Source: JAVBKP01 sp031553975
Lineage (GTDB): Bacteria; Bacillota; Clostridia; Peptostreptococcales; Anaerovoracaceae
Assembly: GCA_031553975.1 (NCBI GenBank)
Contig: JAVBKP010000087.1
Location: 1-30,161 of the forward strand
Reading direction: 5' to 3'
DNA: 30,161 nucleotides
The position numbers were made by a program, and so were the translations under genes. This document shows positions 6,742-14,242 of the stretch, in pieces (within the stretch, counting starts at the first letter, position 1; every line of letters begins with the position of its first letter). The notes below the pieces were generated by a model. The model saw only the letters and a list, made by a program, of their open reading frames with translations. It did no database searches and was not told where the DNA came from.

Positions 6742-7671
6742 ATGGAATTTGGCAGGTTGGCAGAAGTTGATGTAAGAGACTTATGGAAGCATGAGCAATA
6801 TGATTTTTCGAATTGGCTTGCTAAAGACGAAAATATTGGAATGTTGAACGATATTCTTGGATTAACGCTTGTCGATATTAATAAAGAAGTATATGTCGGC
6901 TCATATCGATGCGATTTGGTTGCAAAGGACGAAACCACAGGCATAAAGATAATAATTGAAAACCAGCTAGAATTTTCAAACCATGATCATTTAGGTAAAG
7001 TTATCACTTATGCTTCTGGATTGGATGCGAACATTATTGTTTGGATTGTCACTAGAGCCAAAGAGGAACACCGAAGCGCAATTGAATGGTTAAATAACAA
7101 TACTAATAGTAATTTGAATTTTTTCTTAATAGAGATTCATGCCTATAAAATTAACGATTCTCTACCAGCACCAAAATTTGAAGTAGTTGAAATGCCAAAC
7201 GGATTTATAAAAAGTTCTAAAGGGAAGAACGACTCAAATGATATGAGCAAATCTCAATCTGAAAGATTAGAATTTTGGTCAATGTTCAATGATGCTATAG
7301 ACTCTAAAGGCAAACCTTTTAATATTAGGAAAGCGACAACTGACCATTGGTATGATATTTCGATGGGAACAAGTGAGGCGCGAATAAGCATTACGCTGCT
7401 TAACAGAGAAGGAACTATTGGGATTGAACTTTATATTAATGATAATAAGGAATTGTTTGACAAGGTATATTCACAAAAGGATGTGATAGAAAATGAATTG
7501 GAATTAAGTCTTGATTGGCAAAGATTAGACTCCAAAAAAGCAAGCCGTGTCATATACAAAATCAACGGGCTAAATTTTGATAATCATTCCAACTATAGCG
7601 AGCTTATGGATGAAATCATTCACAAAGCAGGTTTGATGAGAGATACGTTTGCGAAATATATTGCGCAATAA
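6742..7671 (+). CDS. DUF4268 protein with PD-(D/E)XK nuclease-like N-terminal domain
   Basis: The N-terminal part (about 1-150) looks like a PD-(D/E)XK nuclease core: Asp in YRCDLVAKD (near residue 59), then IIIENQLEFSNHDHLGKVITY (near 73-93) with the Glu-Asn-Gln of the metal site, then IIVWIVTRAKEEHRSAIEWLN. The C-terminal part (about 170-305) matches DUF4268, with the sequence SERLEFWSMFNDAI and a DWYDIS-like segment (HWYDIS). Proteins of this kind are common in accessory and defence-associated regions, but a precise substrate is not established. An AAGGGAGAG site precedes the ATG. It follows the DUF3800 remnant and stands alone, so it may be a solitary nuclease or a survivor of a larger system. 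The family call is good; activity is inferred. Confidence 0.72.
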   Translation: MEFGRLAEVDVRDLWKHEQYDFSNWLAKDENIGMLNDILGLTLVDINKEVYVGSYRCDLVAKDETTGIKIIIENQLEFSNHDHLGKVITYASGLDANIIVWIVTRAKEEHRSAIEWLNNNTNSNLNFFLIEIHAYKINDSLPAPKFEVVEMPNGFIKSSKGKNDSNDMSKSQSERLEFWSMFNDAIDSKGKPFNIRKATTDHWYDISMGTSEARISITLLNREGTIGIELYINDNKELFDKVYSQKDVIENELELSLDWQRLDSKKASRVIYKINGLNFDNHSNYSELMDEIIHKAGLMRDTFAKYIAQ

Positions 7672-7753
7672 TTTTATTCCCAAGGCAGCAATTTGGCAAC
7701 AAAAAACCATAACAATTTTAGCAATAACATAGGTAAACTGAAAGGATGTAATC

Positions 7754-8965
7754 ATGTCAAATTTATACAAAGAGTTCTTTGCCTATGCAGAAGAAAAATC
7801 CATGATTATAAGTACACATAGCCATCATATCCCAAGGGAGAACACGAGTCCACTGAATTTGAAAGAGTTAATTAACAATTCATATGTAAGCTGGATGAAT
7901 CCAATTGCAAGTGACATGGAGGGTATTCCACCAGGGACATGGTTCAACAAAATCAAATTGAATTCGTATTTTATTTGGTTGCAAAAGGGAATACAGGCTA
8001 TCTATGGGGAAGATTTGCAAATCGACCCATCTTCTTGGGATGAGACATCAAGTAGGATTTGCCAACACCATCAAAGCCAGCATGGAGATTTGAAAATTCT
8101 TTCAGAAAAATGCAAATACAATCATATCCTTTTAGATTGTTATACAAATCCTGGGCATGATAATGACAGTCCTGAACTATTCACGCCTTCCTTTCGCGTG
8201 AATATGTTTTTATATGGCTATAATACCTATGCTAAAGACCACAACGGCAACAATCCACTTACTATATTTAAACATACTAGACACGAAAGTCTACAGGAGT
8301 ATGTGAACATGGTTTTTAGAAGTATTCATAGCAAAAAAGCAGCTGGATGCGTTGCATTAAAATGTGCCCTATCCTATGATCGAGGACTTGATGTAGAAAG
8401 AGTAACCGAGCAAGAGGCAAAGGATGCCTATGAGAGGCTAGGTCAAGAATCTGTTAATCAGTCAGATGTAAAAGTATTTCAAGACTATATTTTCCATCAA
8501 ATATGTAATGCTTCAGCAGAATATAAAATGCCTTTACAGATTCATACAGGCCTCGGGAAGCTTGAAAAAGCAAATGCTCTCCAGTTAAAGCCTGCTATTG
8601 AAGAGCATCCAAACACAAAATTTGTGTTATTTCATGGCAGCTATCCTTATATGGGAGAGGTAGCGGCGTTATGCCATAATTATAAAAATGTATACCCAGA
8701 TTTATGTTGGTTACCAATCATATCGACTTCTGCTGCCGAACGTTTTGTAGAAGAAATAATCGAAGTAGGGCGGTCAGACCAATTGACATGGGGATGTGAT
8801 ACTTGGACAGCAGAGGAAAGCATGGGCGCAAGACTTGCGGCATTTCATACCATAAGCACTGTAGCGGAAAAGAAAGTGGGCCAAGGGTATTTCTCTAAAT
8901 CTGAAGCACGATATCTGATTGACAGCGTATTTTATGACAATGCAAAAGCGCTGTATGACCTTTAA
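7754..8965 (+). CDS. amidohydrolase-superfamily metal-dependent hydrolase, substrate unknown
   Basis: The 403-residue protein has the ligand set of a metal-dependent TIM-barrel hydrolase: HxH on strand 1 (His22 and His24 in STHSHH), His264 in QIHTGLG (strand 5), His294 in LFHGSYP (strand 6) and Asp349 in WGCDTW (strand 8). This fits the amidohydrolase 2 group and has some likeness to uronate isomerases, for example in an early NSYFIWLQKGIQ segment. No neighbour suggests a substrate: a nuclease-like gene precedes it and a surface protein follows. An AAAGGATG site lies before the ATG. A hydrolase or decarboxylase or isomerase of a small organic acid is possible. The superfamily call is solid; the reaction is unknown. 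Confidence 0.75.
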   Translation: MSNLYKEFFAYAEEKSMIISTHSHHIPRENTSPLNLKELINNSYVSWMNPIASDMEGIPPGTWFNKIKLNSYFIWLQKGIQAIYGEDLQIDPSSWDETSSRICQHHQSQHGDLKILSEKCKYNHILLDCYTNPGHDNDSPELFTPSFRVNMFLYGYNTYAKDHNGNNPLTIFKHTRHESLQEYVNMVFRSIHSKKAAGCVALKCALSYDRGLDVERVTEQEAKDAYERLGQESVNQSDVKVFQDYIFHQICNASAEYKMPLQIHTGLGKLEKANALQLKPAIEEHPNTKFVLFHGSYPYMGEVAALCHNYKNVYPDLCWLPIISTSAAERFVEEIIEVGRSDQLTWGCDTWTAEESMGARLAAFHTISTVAEKKVGQGYFSKSEARYLIDSVFYDNAKALYDL

Positions 8966-9062
8966 ATTCAATGATTTAGGCTAGGTTGAGAAATTTAATA
9001 TAGCATACTTTATATAACAGAGTAGATTAGTAAGCAACATGAATAATATGCGGAGGTGTAGA

Positions 9063-10160
9063 ATGCGTACCTATTCAAAAGGATTTAATACAAAACCAGT
9101 AGTCTTTATTCTGGTTTTAGCTTTAGTACTGGGTTTATTTAATGCAGGAACATTACCGGCTATAGAATCATATGCTGCGCCAACTGATGTGATTAATTTT
9201 CCAGATGCAAAGCTATTAACAGCATTGAAAGCTGCCGGAATTGACAAAAATTCTGACGGGGTGATTACCCAAGGTGAGATGGCGGCCAAAACAGGATATT
9301 TAAATATAGATGAAAAAGGAATTACGACACTAGAAGGAATTCAATATGCAACAAGAATCAGCTATTTGCTTTTCTCAAAAAACCAAATTAAAGATATAAG
9401 CCCCTTGGCAACAATGACAAATTTAATTGAGATTACAGGATACAGCAACCAAATTAGTGATATAACACCAGTAGCATCATTGATTAATTTGACAGAATTA
9501 AATTTTATTAACAATCAGATAAGTGATTTATCGCCAGTACAGAGCGTAACCAATTTAAAAAAATTATATTTAGAAAAAAATCAAATTGACGACATTAGCC
9601 CGTTAGCAAATTTAAAGCCGTATACAATAGATTTAGATTATAACAAACTTGACTTATCGCCGAATTCACCAGCAATGCAAATTATGAATCATCTGATTAT
9701 AAGCGGCTGTTCCATAAAGTTTTTTCCTCAAAACACAGGGCAAACGGTGACTACATATGCGGGAATAGAAAAGACGGTATTTAACGAATACATTAGTTTA
9801 GAAGGACATCTAATAGAAGGCGCTATTGTTAGGGTATATCTCAGATATTATGGAGAGAAGGTATTCAAAGGAACAGAATATGAATATATTTCTCCTTCAT
9901 CAGGAGCTCTAATGAAGGAGTCAACTATAGCTATTGGAACTTTTCCTAATGTCGATTTTGGAGGATTTGTAGGTTATTTTATGATGCCTGCATCAAATGT
10001 TACCGTAACGGCTATATTTGAAGACCCTTTGCCACCAACATATACGGCTATAGCACAGCAAGCAATAGGAGGAACACTTACGGTGAGCCCATCTGCAGTA
10101 GCATTAGGTGATTGGGTCGATATAATGTTTCAAGCTTATACTGGTAAACGGTTAGTATAA
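9063..10160 (+). CDS. N-terminal part of a split SLH surface protein (signal peptide, EF-hand-like loop, LRRs)
   Basis: The first 38 or so residues form a Sec signal peptide (KPVVFILVLALVLGLF core, probable cleavage after SYA). Next is an EF-hand-like calcium loop, DKNSDGVITQGE (about 61-72). Then come internalin-type leucine-rich repeats with the NQIxDISPL pattern (about 78-205), and one full and one partial copy of a Flg_new_2-like repeat. The start is placed at 9063, not the upstream ATG at 9039, because GGAGGTG (9052-9058) is positioned for 9063. The frame stops at TAA 10158-10160, but the same frame stays open afterwards and continues the same repeat. It is therefore the front of a roughly 1,418-residue protein. 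As it stands it would be secreted without its SLH wall anchor. Confidence 0.75.
   Translation: MRTYSKGFNTKPVVFILVLALVLGLFNAGTLPAIESYAAPTDVINFPDAKLLTALKAAGIDKNSDGVITQGEMAAKTGYLNIDEKGITTLEGIQYATRISYLLFSKNQIKDISPLATMTNLIEITGYSNQISDITPVASLINLTELNFINNQISDLSPVQSVTNLKKLYLEKNQIDDISPLANLKPYTIDLDYNKLDLSPNSPAMQIMNHLIISGCSIKFFPQNTGQTVTTYAGIEKTVFNEYISLEGHLIEGAIVRVYLRYYGEKVFKGTEYEYISPSSGALMKESTIAIGTFPNVDFGGFVGYFMMPASNVTVTAIFEDPLPPTYTAIAQQAIGGTLTVSPSAVALGDWVDIMFQAYTGKRLV
10158..10160 (+). other. in-frame TAA splitting the surface-protein gene
   Basis: Read without interruption, the frame gives AYTGKRLV, stop, NSLFYEYIA. The next repeat reads NAGKRILAGSLAYKYIA, so the stop stands exactly where the third copy has an Ala codon, and homology continues on both sides in the same frame. 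No base is gained or lost. This is a point nonsense change, a base-calling error, or less likely a read-through site. Confidence 0.85.
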
Positions 10161-10235
10161 AATTCACTTTTCTATGAGTATATAGCAACCTCACCAGAAA
10201 TAGTAACTGTACCAATTTCTAGTTCAGGGTTTACT

Positions 10236-13200
10236 ATGCCCGGATATAACGTCACTGTATCTGCTATGTTTGAAGATGCTCCATCTACACAAGCTGGCAT
10301 CACATATACGGCCATAGTGCAACAATCAACAGGCGGAATGATTTCAGTGAATCCAACAGCAGCTGCTGCGGGAAATTGGATAAACGTAACAACCCAGCCT
10401 AATGCGGGAAAACGCATTCTAGCAGGATCATTGGCATACAAATACATAGCATCACCATCAGGCGCAGAAGCTACTGCGTCTATAGCAAGCACAGGGTTCA
10501 CCATGCCTGGATCAAATGTGACCATATCTGCCATATTTGAAAATATACCAGTATCGTTGACAGCTGGTTCCATAACAATAGAGGTATCACCTGCTCCTAA
10601 ATCACCATATAGCGTGTATGTATACAATTCGGCACTGAATCTATATCGTTGGAAAGATGTTGGGGGTTCTAGCAATGGTGGAGTTACAATAGGCAGCTCC
10701 ATAGCGGCTATCATTCCTACATCAGTAGCCATTGACAATTTGCCGTTAGATCGAGATTATCAAGTTTCTATTTATATGGGGGAGGAAGAGAGCTATTATA
10801 CCAAGCAACAAACAGTACAATTAAATAGTTCAGATGTAACACAAGCTTTTGCCATACCAGTTATGTTTTCTATTTCTGGAAGTCTTACATTGACAAATGG
10901 GTCAGCTCCTGCTGAGTATACATATGTTACTGCTAGGGATACAAGTACAGGACAAGAATTTTATGGTTATACAAATATAGCAGGCGAATATAAGATTCGG
11001 GGACTTTCAGCGGCGACATATAATGTGTCATATAGCAATTGGAATAGCAAGTATGTGGGCACATTAACACAAAGTGCAATTATTACAAATCAAGATGTAA
11101 CAGGGATTGATCTTGTATTAATTAAAGGCGCAGGCCTTCGGGGGACAGTTACGAACAACAACATTGGACCCTTTAAAGCGAAGATTAGCCTATGGAAAAA
11201 AGATGCAAGTCAAAGCTATCAATACGCCACGAGTGCTTATTCGGGTAGTACGGGATTCAACATGGAGGGAATCATAAAAGAACAGGGTGATTATAAGCTG
11301 CAGCTAGATTATATTCAAAACAGGGATGGAACCAATCCAGCCTACGTGAGTAATCCAACAGAGTTCACTGTAACAGCAGGAGACATAGTTAGCGGCATTA
11401 TTGGACAAAATATTACATATTCAGATCCAAGCAGGCCAACCCAAGCGCTGTCAGGACAAGGCAACCAAGTCCTGACAGATTTAAAAACAGTATATAATGG
11501 CAATCATGTCAATCTAAAGGTAAGTTTTAAAAACAACGGGAATACAACGGTTTCACCAATATTTAGTATTGTTTTACCAAATGGTTTAAGTTTTAGTAAT
11601 GCCAGCCAGGCTACGTATACAGCAATTAATTTGAAACCAGGGCAGAATGGGCAGCACAATGCAGTTATAAGAATAGATAATCCTTTGCACGATACAGCAA
11701 AAATCCAAGTGAAGGTTCAGGTTGGTTCAGGTTCTGCCTTTGATTTCGGAGATGCAGGGCTTATCGTATCAAGGGTAACATTAAATGGACCAGGGGCAGT
11801 CAAACCAGATGAGACATTTAAAGTGTATGGTGAAGCTACGTCGGGTAGCACAATTGCTATAAAAAATATAGACAGTAATCAAATATATGCGGCGGTAACA
11901 CCAACGGGAAGGTTTTATTCGGCCGCCATTGGACCATTGCCAGAAGGTAACTATAGATTTGTAGCAGAAGCCACGGTGAATGGTGTTACATCTACTTCGG
12001 ACATTCTTGATGTTGAGTCAAAAGAAAGGCAAATTGCAATAAAATCCGTAACGATTAATTCAAATGGAATGACTGACTTACCAATGAATAAAATTATCGG
12101 AGTTCGTGGATTTACTGCATGGGTAGATTCTGCTATGCGAGGGCGAGACATTAATTTAGGTGTAGAATTTGAAAATGCTGGGGACATTGCATCTGTAAGA
12201 TATAATTTTGCGGATTTAACATTTGGTGGCATAAAAGGAAATACTTTTTATGATGCAAATCTAACTGGATGGTATGGTGCAGGATTAAAAACAATTACCG
12301 CCACGGTAACCACCGTAGATGGCCGTATATTAAACTTTATTATAGCAGAGGCCACCATCCTAATCGATCCAAGCGGTATTGTCACAGACAAGTCTACGGG
12401 ACGTCCCGTCTCTGGCGTTGAGATGATATGCTATATATTAAATGGCGTGATATGGGAAAAGTGGGATGCCGAATTATACGGTCAAATCAACCCTCAAAAA
12501 ACAGATAATGATGGAAAATATGGGTGGATGGTGCCAGCGGGAATCTATAAAGTAACAGCAACAAAGGCAGGATATTTGCCATATGATACAATGAATGATC
12601 CAAAGTTTAGTACTAATGGAAATAGTACTATTATCATACCGCCACCAAGGGAAGATGTTAATATTGAGTTAATACCAATTGGAGATAATTCGAGCACAAG
12701 TGATGAAGAAGATATTGGCCCTAACCAAAACACAAATAAAGATGCCGTTTTAAAACCTACAGATGATAGAATAGATCAGATAAAAGATATTAGAGGACAT
12801 TGGGGTAGCGTTGCAATAAGCTACGTGATAAGCAATAAAATTATGTCTGGAACATCCAGTACAGAATTCAGCCCAAATACGAATATGACAAGAGCTATGA
12901 TGGTTGCAGTCTTTGCTAATCTACAGGGTATACCATTTGACGCACAGGCAAAAAGCGGATTCAATGACGTTGAGGTGGGTTCATGGTATGGATCTGCAGT
13001 GACATGGGCGGCAAAAAACAAACTGGTGTCAGGAGATGGTAAGGGCAATTTTGCAGCAGAACGTAAGATAACAAGAGAAGAAATGGCGGTAATGTTATAT
13101 CAATATGCCAAGATGATAGGAAAAGATATTTCAGCAAAAGAAGAGCTATCAAAATTTAAAGATGGGCAGGAAACAAGTGATTGGGCAAAAGAGGCCATGA

Positions 13201-13319
13201 TTTGGGCGGTGTCAAACGGCCTTTTCCAAGGAAAAGAAAACAACACCCTCGACCCGAAAGGAAAGGCCACCAGAGCAGAAATAGCCACAATTATATATAA
13301 GTTTTCAGTTGATTTATAA
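10236..13319 (+). CDS. C-terminal part of the split SLH surface protein (repeats, carboxypeptidase-regulatory-like domains, three SLH domains)
   Basis: This 1,027-residue section continues the frame interrupted at 10158. It begins in the middle of a repeat whose GFTMPGxNVTxSAxFE end recurs downstream. It then has several Ig-like or carboxypeptidase-regulatory-like domains, for example FSISGSLTLTNGSAPAEYTY with NIAGEYKIRGLSAATYNVSY, and GIVTDKSTGRPVSGVEM with TDNDGKYGWMVPAGIYKVTA. A CARDB/DUF11-like segment lies between them (VNLKVSFKNNGNTTVSPIF). After an acidic linker come three S-layer homology domains (roughly the last 185 residues: IRGHWGSVAISYVISNKIM, VGSWYGSAVTWAAKNKLV, TSDWAKEAMIWAVSNGLF), which bind pyruvylated secondary wall polymer. 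The ATG at 10236 has no ribosome site and no signal peptide follows, so alone it would not be exported. Best read as one pseudogene or phase-like allele. Confidence 0.75.
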   Translation: MPGYNVTVSAMFEDAPSTQAGITYTAIVQQSTGGMISVNPTAAAAGNWINVTTQPNAGKRILAGSLAYKYIASPSGAEATASIASTGFTMPGSNVTISAIFENIPVSLTAGSITIEVSPAPKSPYSVYVYNSALNLYRWKDVGGSSNGGVTIGSSIAAIIPTSVAIDNLPLDRDYQVSIYMGEEESYYTKQQTVQLNSSDVTQAFAIPVMFSISGSLTLTNGSAPAEYTYVTARDTSTGQEFYGYTNIAGEYKIRGLSAATYNVSYSNWNSKYVGTLTQSAIITNQDVTGIDLVLIKGAGLRGTVTNNNIGPFKAKISLWKKDASQSYQYATSAYSGSTGFNMEGIIKEQGDYKLQLDYIQNRDGTNPAYVSNPTEFTVTAGDIVSGIIGQNITYSDPSRPTQALSGQGNQVLTDLKTVYNGNHVNLKVSFKNNGNTTVSPIFSIVLPNGLSFSNASQATYTAINLKPGQNGQHNAVIRIDNPLHDTAKIQVKVQVGSGSAFDFGDAGLIVSRVTLNGPGAVKPDETFKVYGEATSGSTIAIKNIDSNQIYAAVTPTGRFYSAAIGPLPEGNYRFVAEATVNGVTSTSDILDVESKERQIAIKSVTINSNGMTDLPMNKIIGVRGFTAWVDSAMRGRDINLGVEFENAGDIASVRYNFADLTFGGIKGNTFYDANLTGWYGAGLKTITATVTTVDGRILNFIIAEATILIDPSGIVTDKSTGRPVSGVEMICYILNGVIWEKWDAELYGQINPQKTDNDGKYGWMVPAGIYKVTATKAGYLPYDTMNDPKFSTNGNSTIIIPPPREDVNIELIPIGDNSSTSDEEDIGPNQNTNKDAVLKPTDDRIDQIKDIRGHWGSVAISYVISNKIMSGTSSTEFSPNTNMTRAMMVAVFANLQGIPFDAQAKSGFNDVEVGSWYGSAVTWAAKNKLVSGDGKGNFAAERKITREEMAVMLYQYAKMIGKDISAKEELSKFKDGQETSDWAKEAMIWAVSNGLFQGKENNTLDPKGKATRAEIATIIYKFSVDL

Positions 13320-13327
13320 TTTTCCTA

Positions 13328-13371
13328 TGCCACTTAATGCAGAGGCGATGGAACCTCTGTATTAAGTGGCA
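13328..13371. terminator. 18-bp hairpin between convergent genes
   Basis: TGCCACTTAATGCAGAGG (13328-13345) pairs with CCTCTGTATTAAGTGGCA (13354-13371) over 18 bases, with one G-T pair and an eight-base loop. It lies between the stop codons of the surface-protein gene and the opposing gntR gene. There is no clear T-run on either strand, so it may be a bidirectional terminator or an mRNA 3' stabiliser. Confidence 0.6.
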
Positions 13372-13401
13372 CGAATAGCTACTACTGCCCGCTTGATAAA
13401 T

Positions 13402-14040
13402 CTAAATCATATCCTCATATTTTGTTTGCCAATGGTTATTTTTCAAGAAAAATTCCAGCTGGTGCTTGTCCTTTTCTTCAAATAAGGTGACGATTTTTTC
13501 GTGTTCTTCATTTGCTATAGAACAAATCTCAAACAAGCGTTCAATATCATCACTGTAATAGGTATACCGATCCACACTACTTTTGATAGTTGTAATAAAT
13601 TGAATTAATTGTTGATTGTCACATTTGCGGATATAGATGTTGTGGAATTTGTCTTGCAGATCGCAATAAGAAGGATAGTTTTTATATTTGATGGCGATAT
13701 TCATTTGGTCTACTGCCTCGTGGAGTTGTAAGATGTCTTGTTCACGCATGTGCGGTAGGGCGAGTGAGGCGGCCAAGGCGTCCATAGCAGCTAGAATCTC
13801 ATATGTATCTAATTTGTGCTTATTGTCGATTTTATTCACAGCGTATCCCTTGCGAGGGACTTTTCGGAGAACGCCGCTTGCTGTGAGTTCTATGAGAGCC
13901 TCTCTAACGGGGGTTCTGCTTATATTCAGAGATTCACCGACCTGGGCTTCTGATATAATATCATCCGCTTTTAGTTCACTGTGCCGTATTTTGTCTAATA
14001 TGCTGTCTATTGCTACTTTTCTTAGTGAAGATGTATCCAT
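13402..14040 (-). CDS. GntR/FadR-family (FCD) transcriptional regulator
   Basis: The 212-residue protein has a GntR winged helix (about 5-70, with ISEAQVGESLNISRTPVREA and ASGVLRKVPRKGYAV) and an all-helical FCD effector domain. The FCD metal-site residues are visible: Asp130/His133 in DKFH, His180 in NEEH and His203 in NNHW. Such proteins are usually repressors released by a small acid. The start is placed at 14040 because AGGAGG lies eight bases before that ATG; the open frame to 14157 runs through the promoter. It is divergent from the amino-acid dehydrogenase operon, and a doubled GTATAC site lies between, so it is the obvious regulator of that operon and perhaps of itself. The inducer is not known; a substrate or 2-oxoacid is likely. 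Confidence 0.9.
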   Translation of the reverse strand: MDTSSLRKVAIDSILDKIRHSELKADDIISEAQVGESLNISRTPVREALIELTASGVLRKVPRKGYAVNKIDNKHKLDTYEILAAMDALAASLALPHMREQDILQLHEAVDQMNIAIKYKNYPSYCDLQDKFHNIYIRKCDNQQLIQFITTIKSSVDRYTYYSDDIERLFEICSIANEEHEKIVTLFEEKDKHQLEFFLKNNHWQTKYEDMI

Positions 14041-14076
14041 AAAGATGCCTCCTATATGCTTTGTTCGATTGATAAA

Positions 14077-14105
14077 AATATAACATTTATTTCGACAAAA
14101 GTCAA
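14077..14105 (-). promoter_or_regulatory. promoter of the gntR gene
   Basis: On the minus strand, TTGACT (14105-14100), 17 bases, then TATATT (14082-14077). Its -35 box is one arm of the inverted repeat AAAGTCAA/TTGACTTT, whose other arm holds the -35 box of the opposite promoter, so the two promoters are back to back. Confidence 0.75.
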
Positions 14106-14116
14106 TGAAAAACACG

Positions 14117-14145
14117 TTGACTTTCTTTGTGTATACGTGTATACT
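14117..14145 (+). promoter_or_regulatory. promoter of the amino-acid oxidation operon
   Basis: TTGACT (14117-14122), 17 bases, then TATACT (14140-14145). This is close to consensus. The -10 box overlaps the GTATAC repeat, which fits repression by the divergent GntR-family protein. Confidence 0.8.
14131..14144. promoter_or_regulatory. probable GntR/FCD operator (doubled GTATAC)
   Basis: GTATACGTGTATAC consists of two palindromic GTATAC units two bases apart. GTATAC-centred palindromes are known targets of several FCD-type GntR regulators. It covers the space just before and into the -10 box of the downstream operon. Binding is inferred. Confidence 0.6.
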
Positions 14146-14242
14146 CAAATTAAACAAATTGTGTGATTCAAACGGTTTCAGAGTGAACAGCGTTGAAATT
14201 GCACCATTATATAGACATTAATGTATGTGGAGGAAAACAAAA

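Noticed and set aside
9039..9062. Upstream ATG at 9039 as the start of the surface protein.
   Set aside because: It has no ribosome site, and the GGAGGTG at 9052-9058 lies after it and serves the ATG at 9063, which also gives a better signal peptide.
14041..14157. N-terminal extension of the gntR frame to 14157.
   Set aside because: It runs through the gntR promoter and lacks a ribosome site; AGGAGG points to the ATG at 14040.
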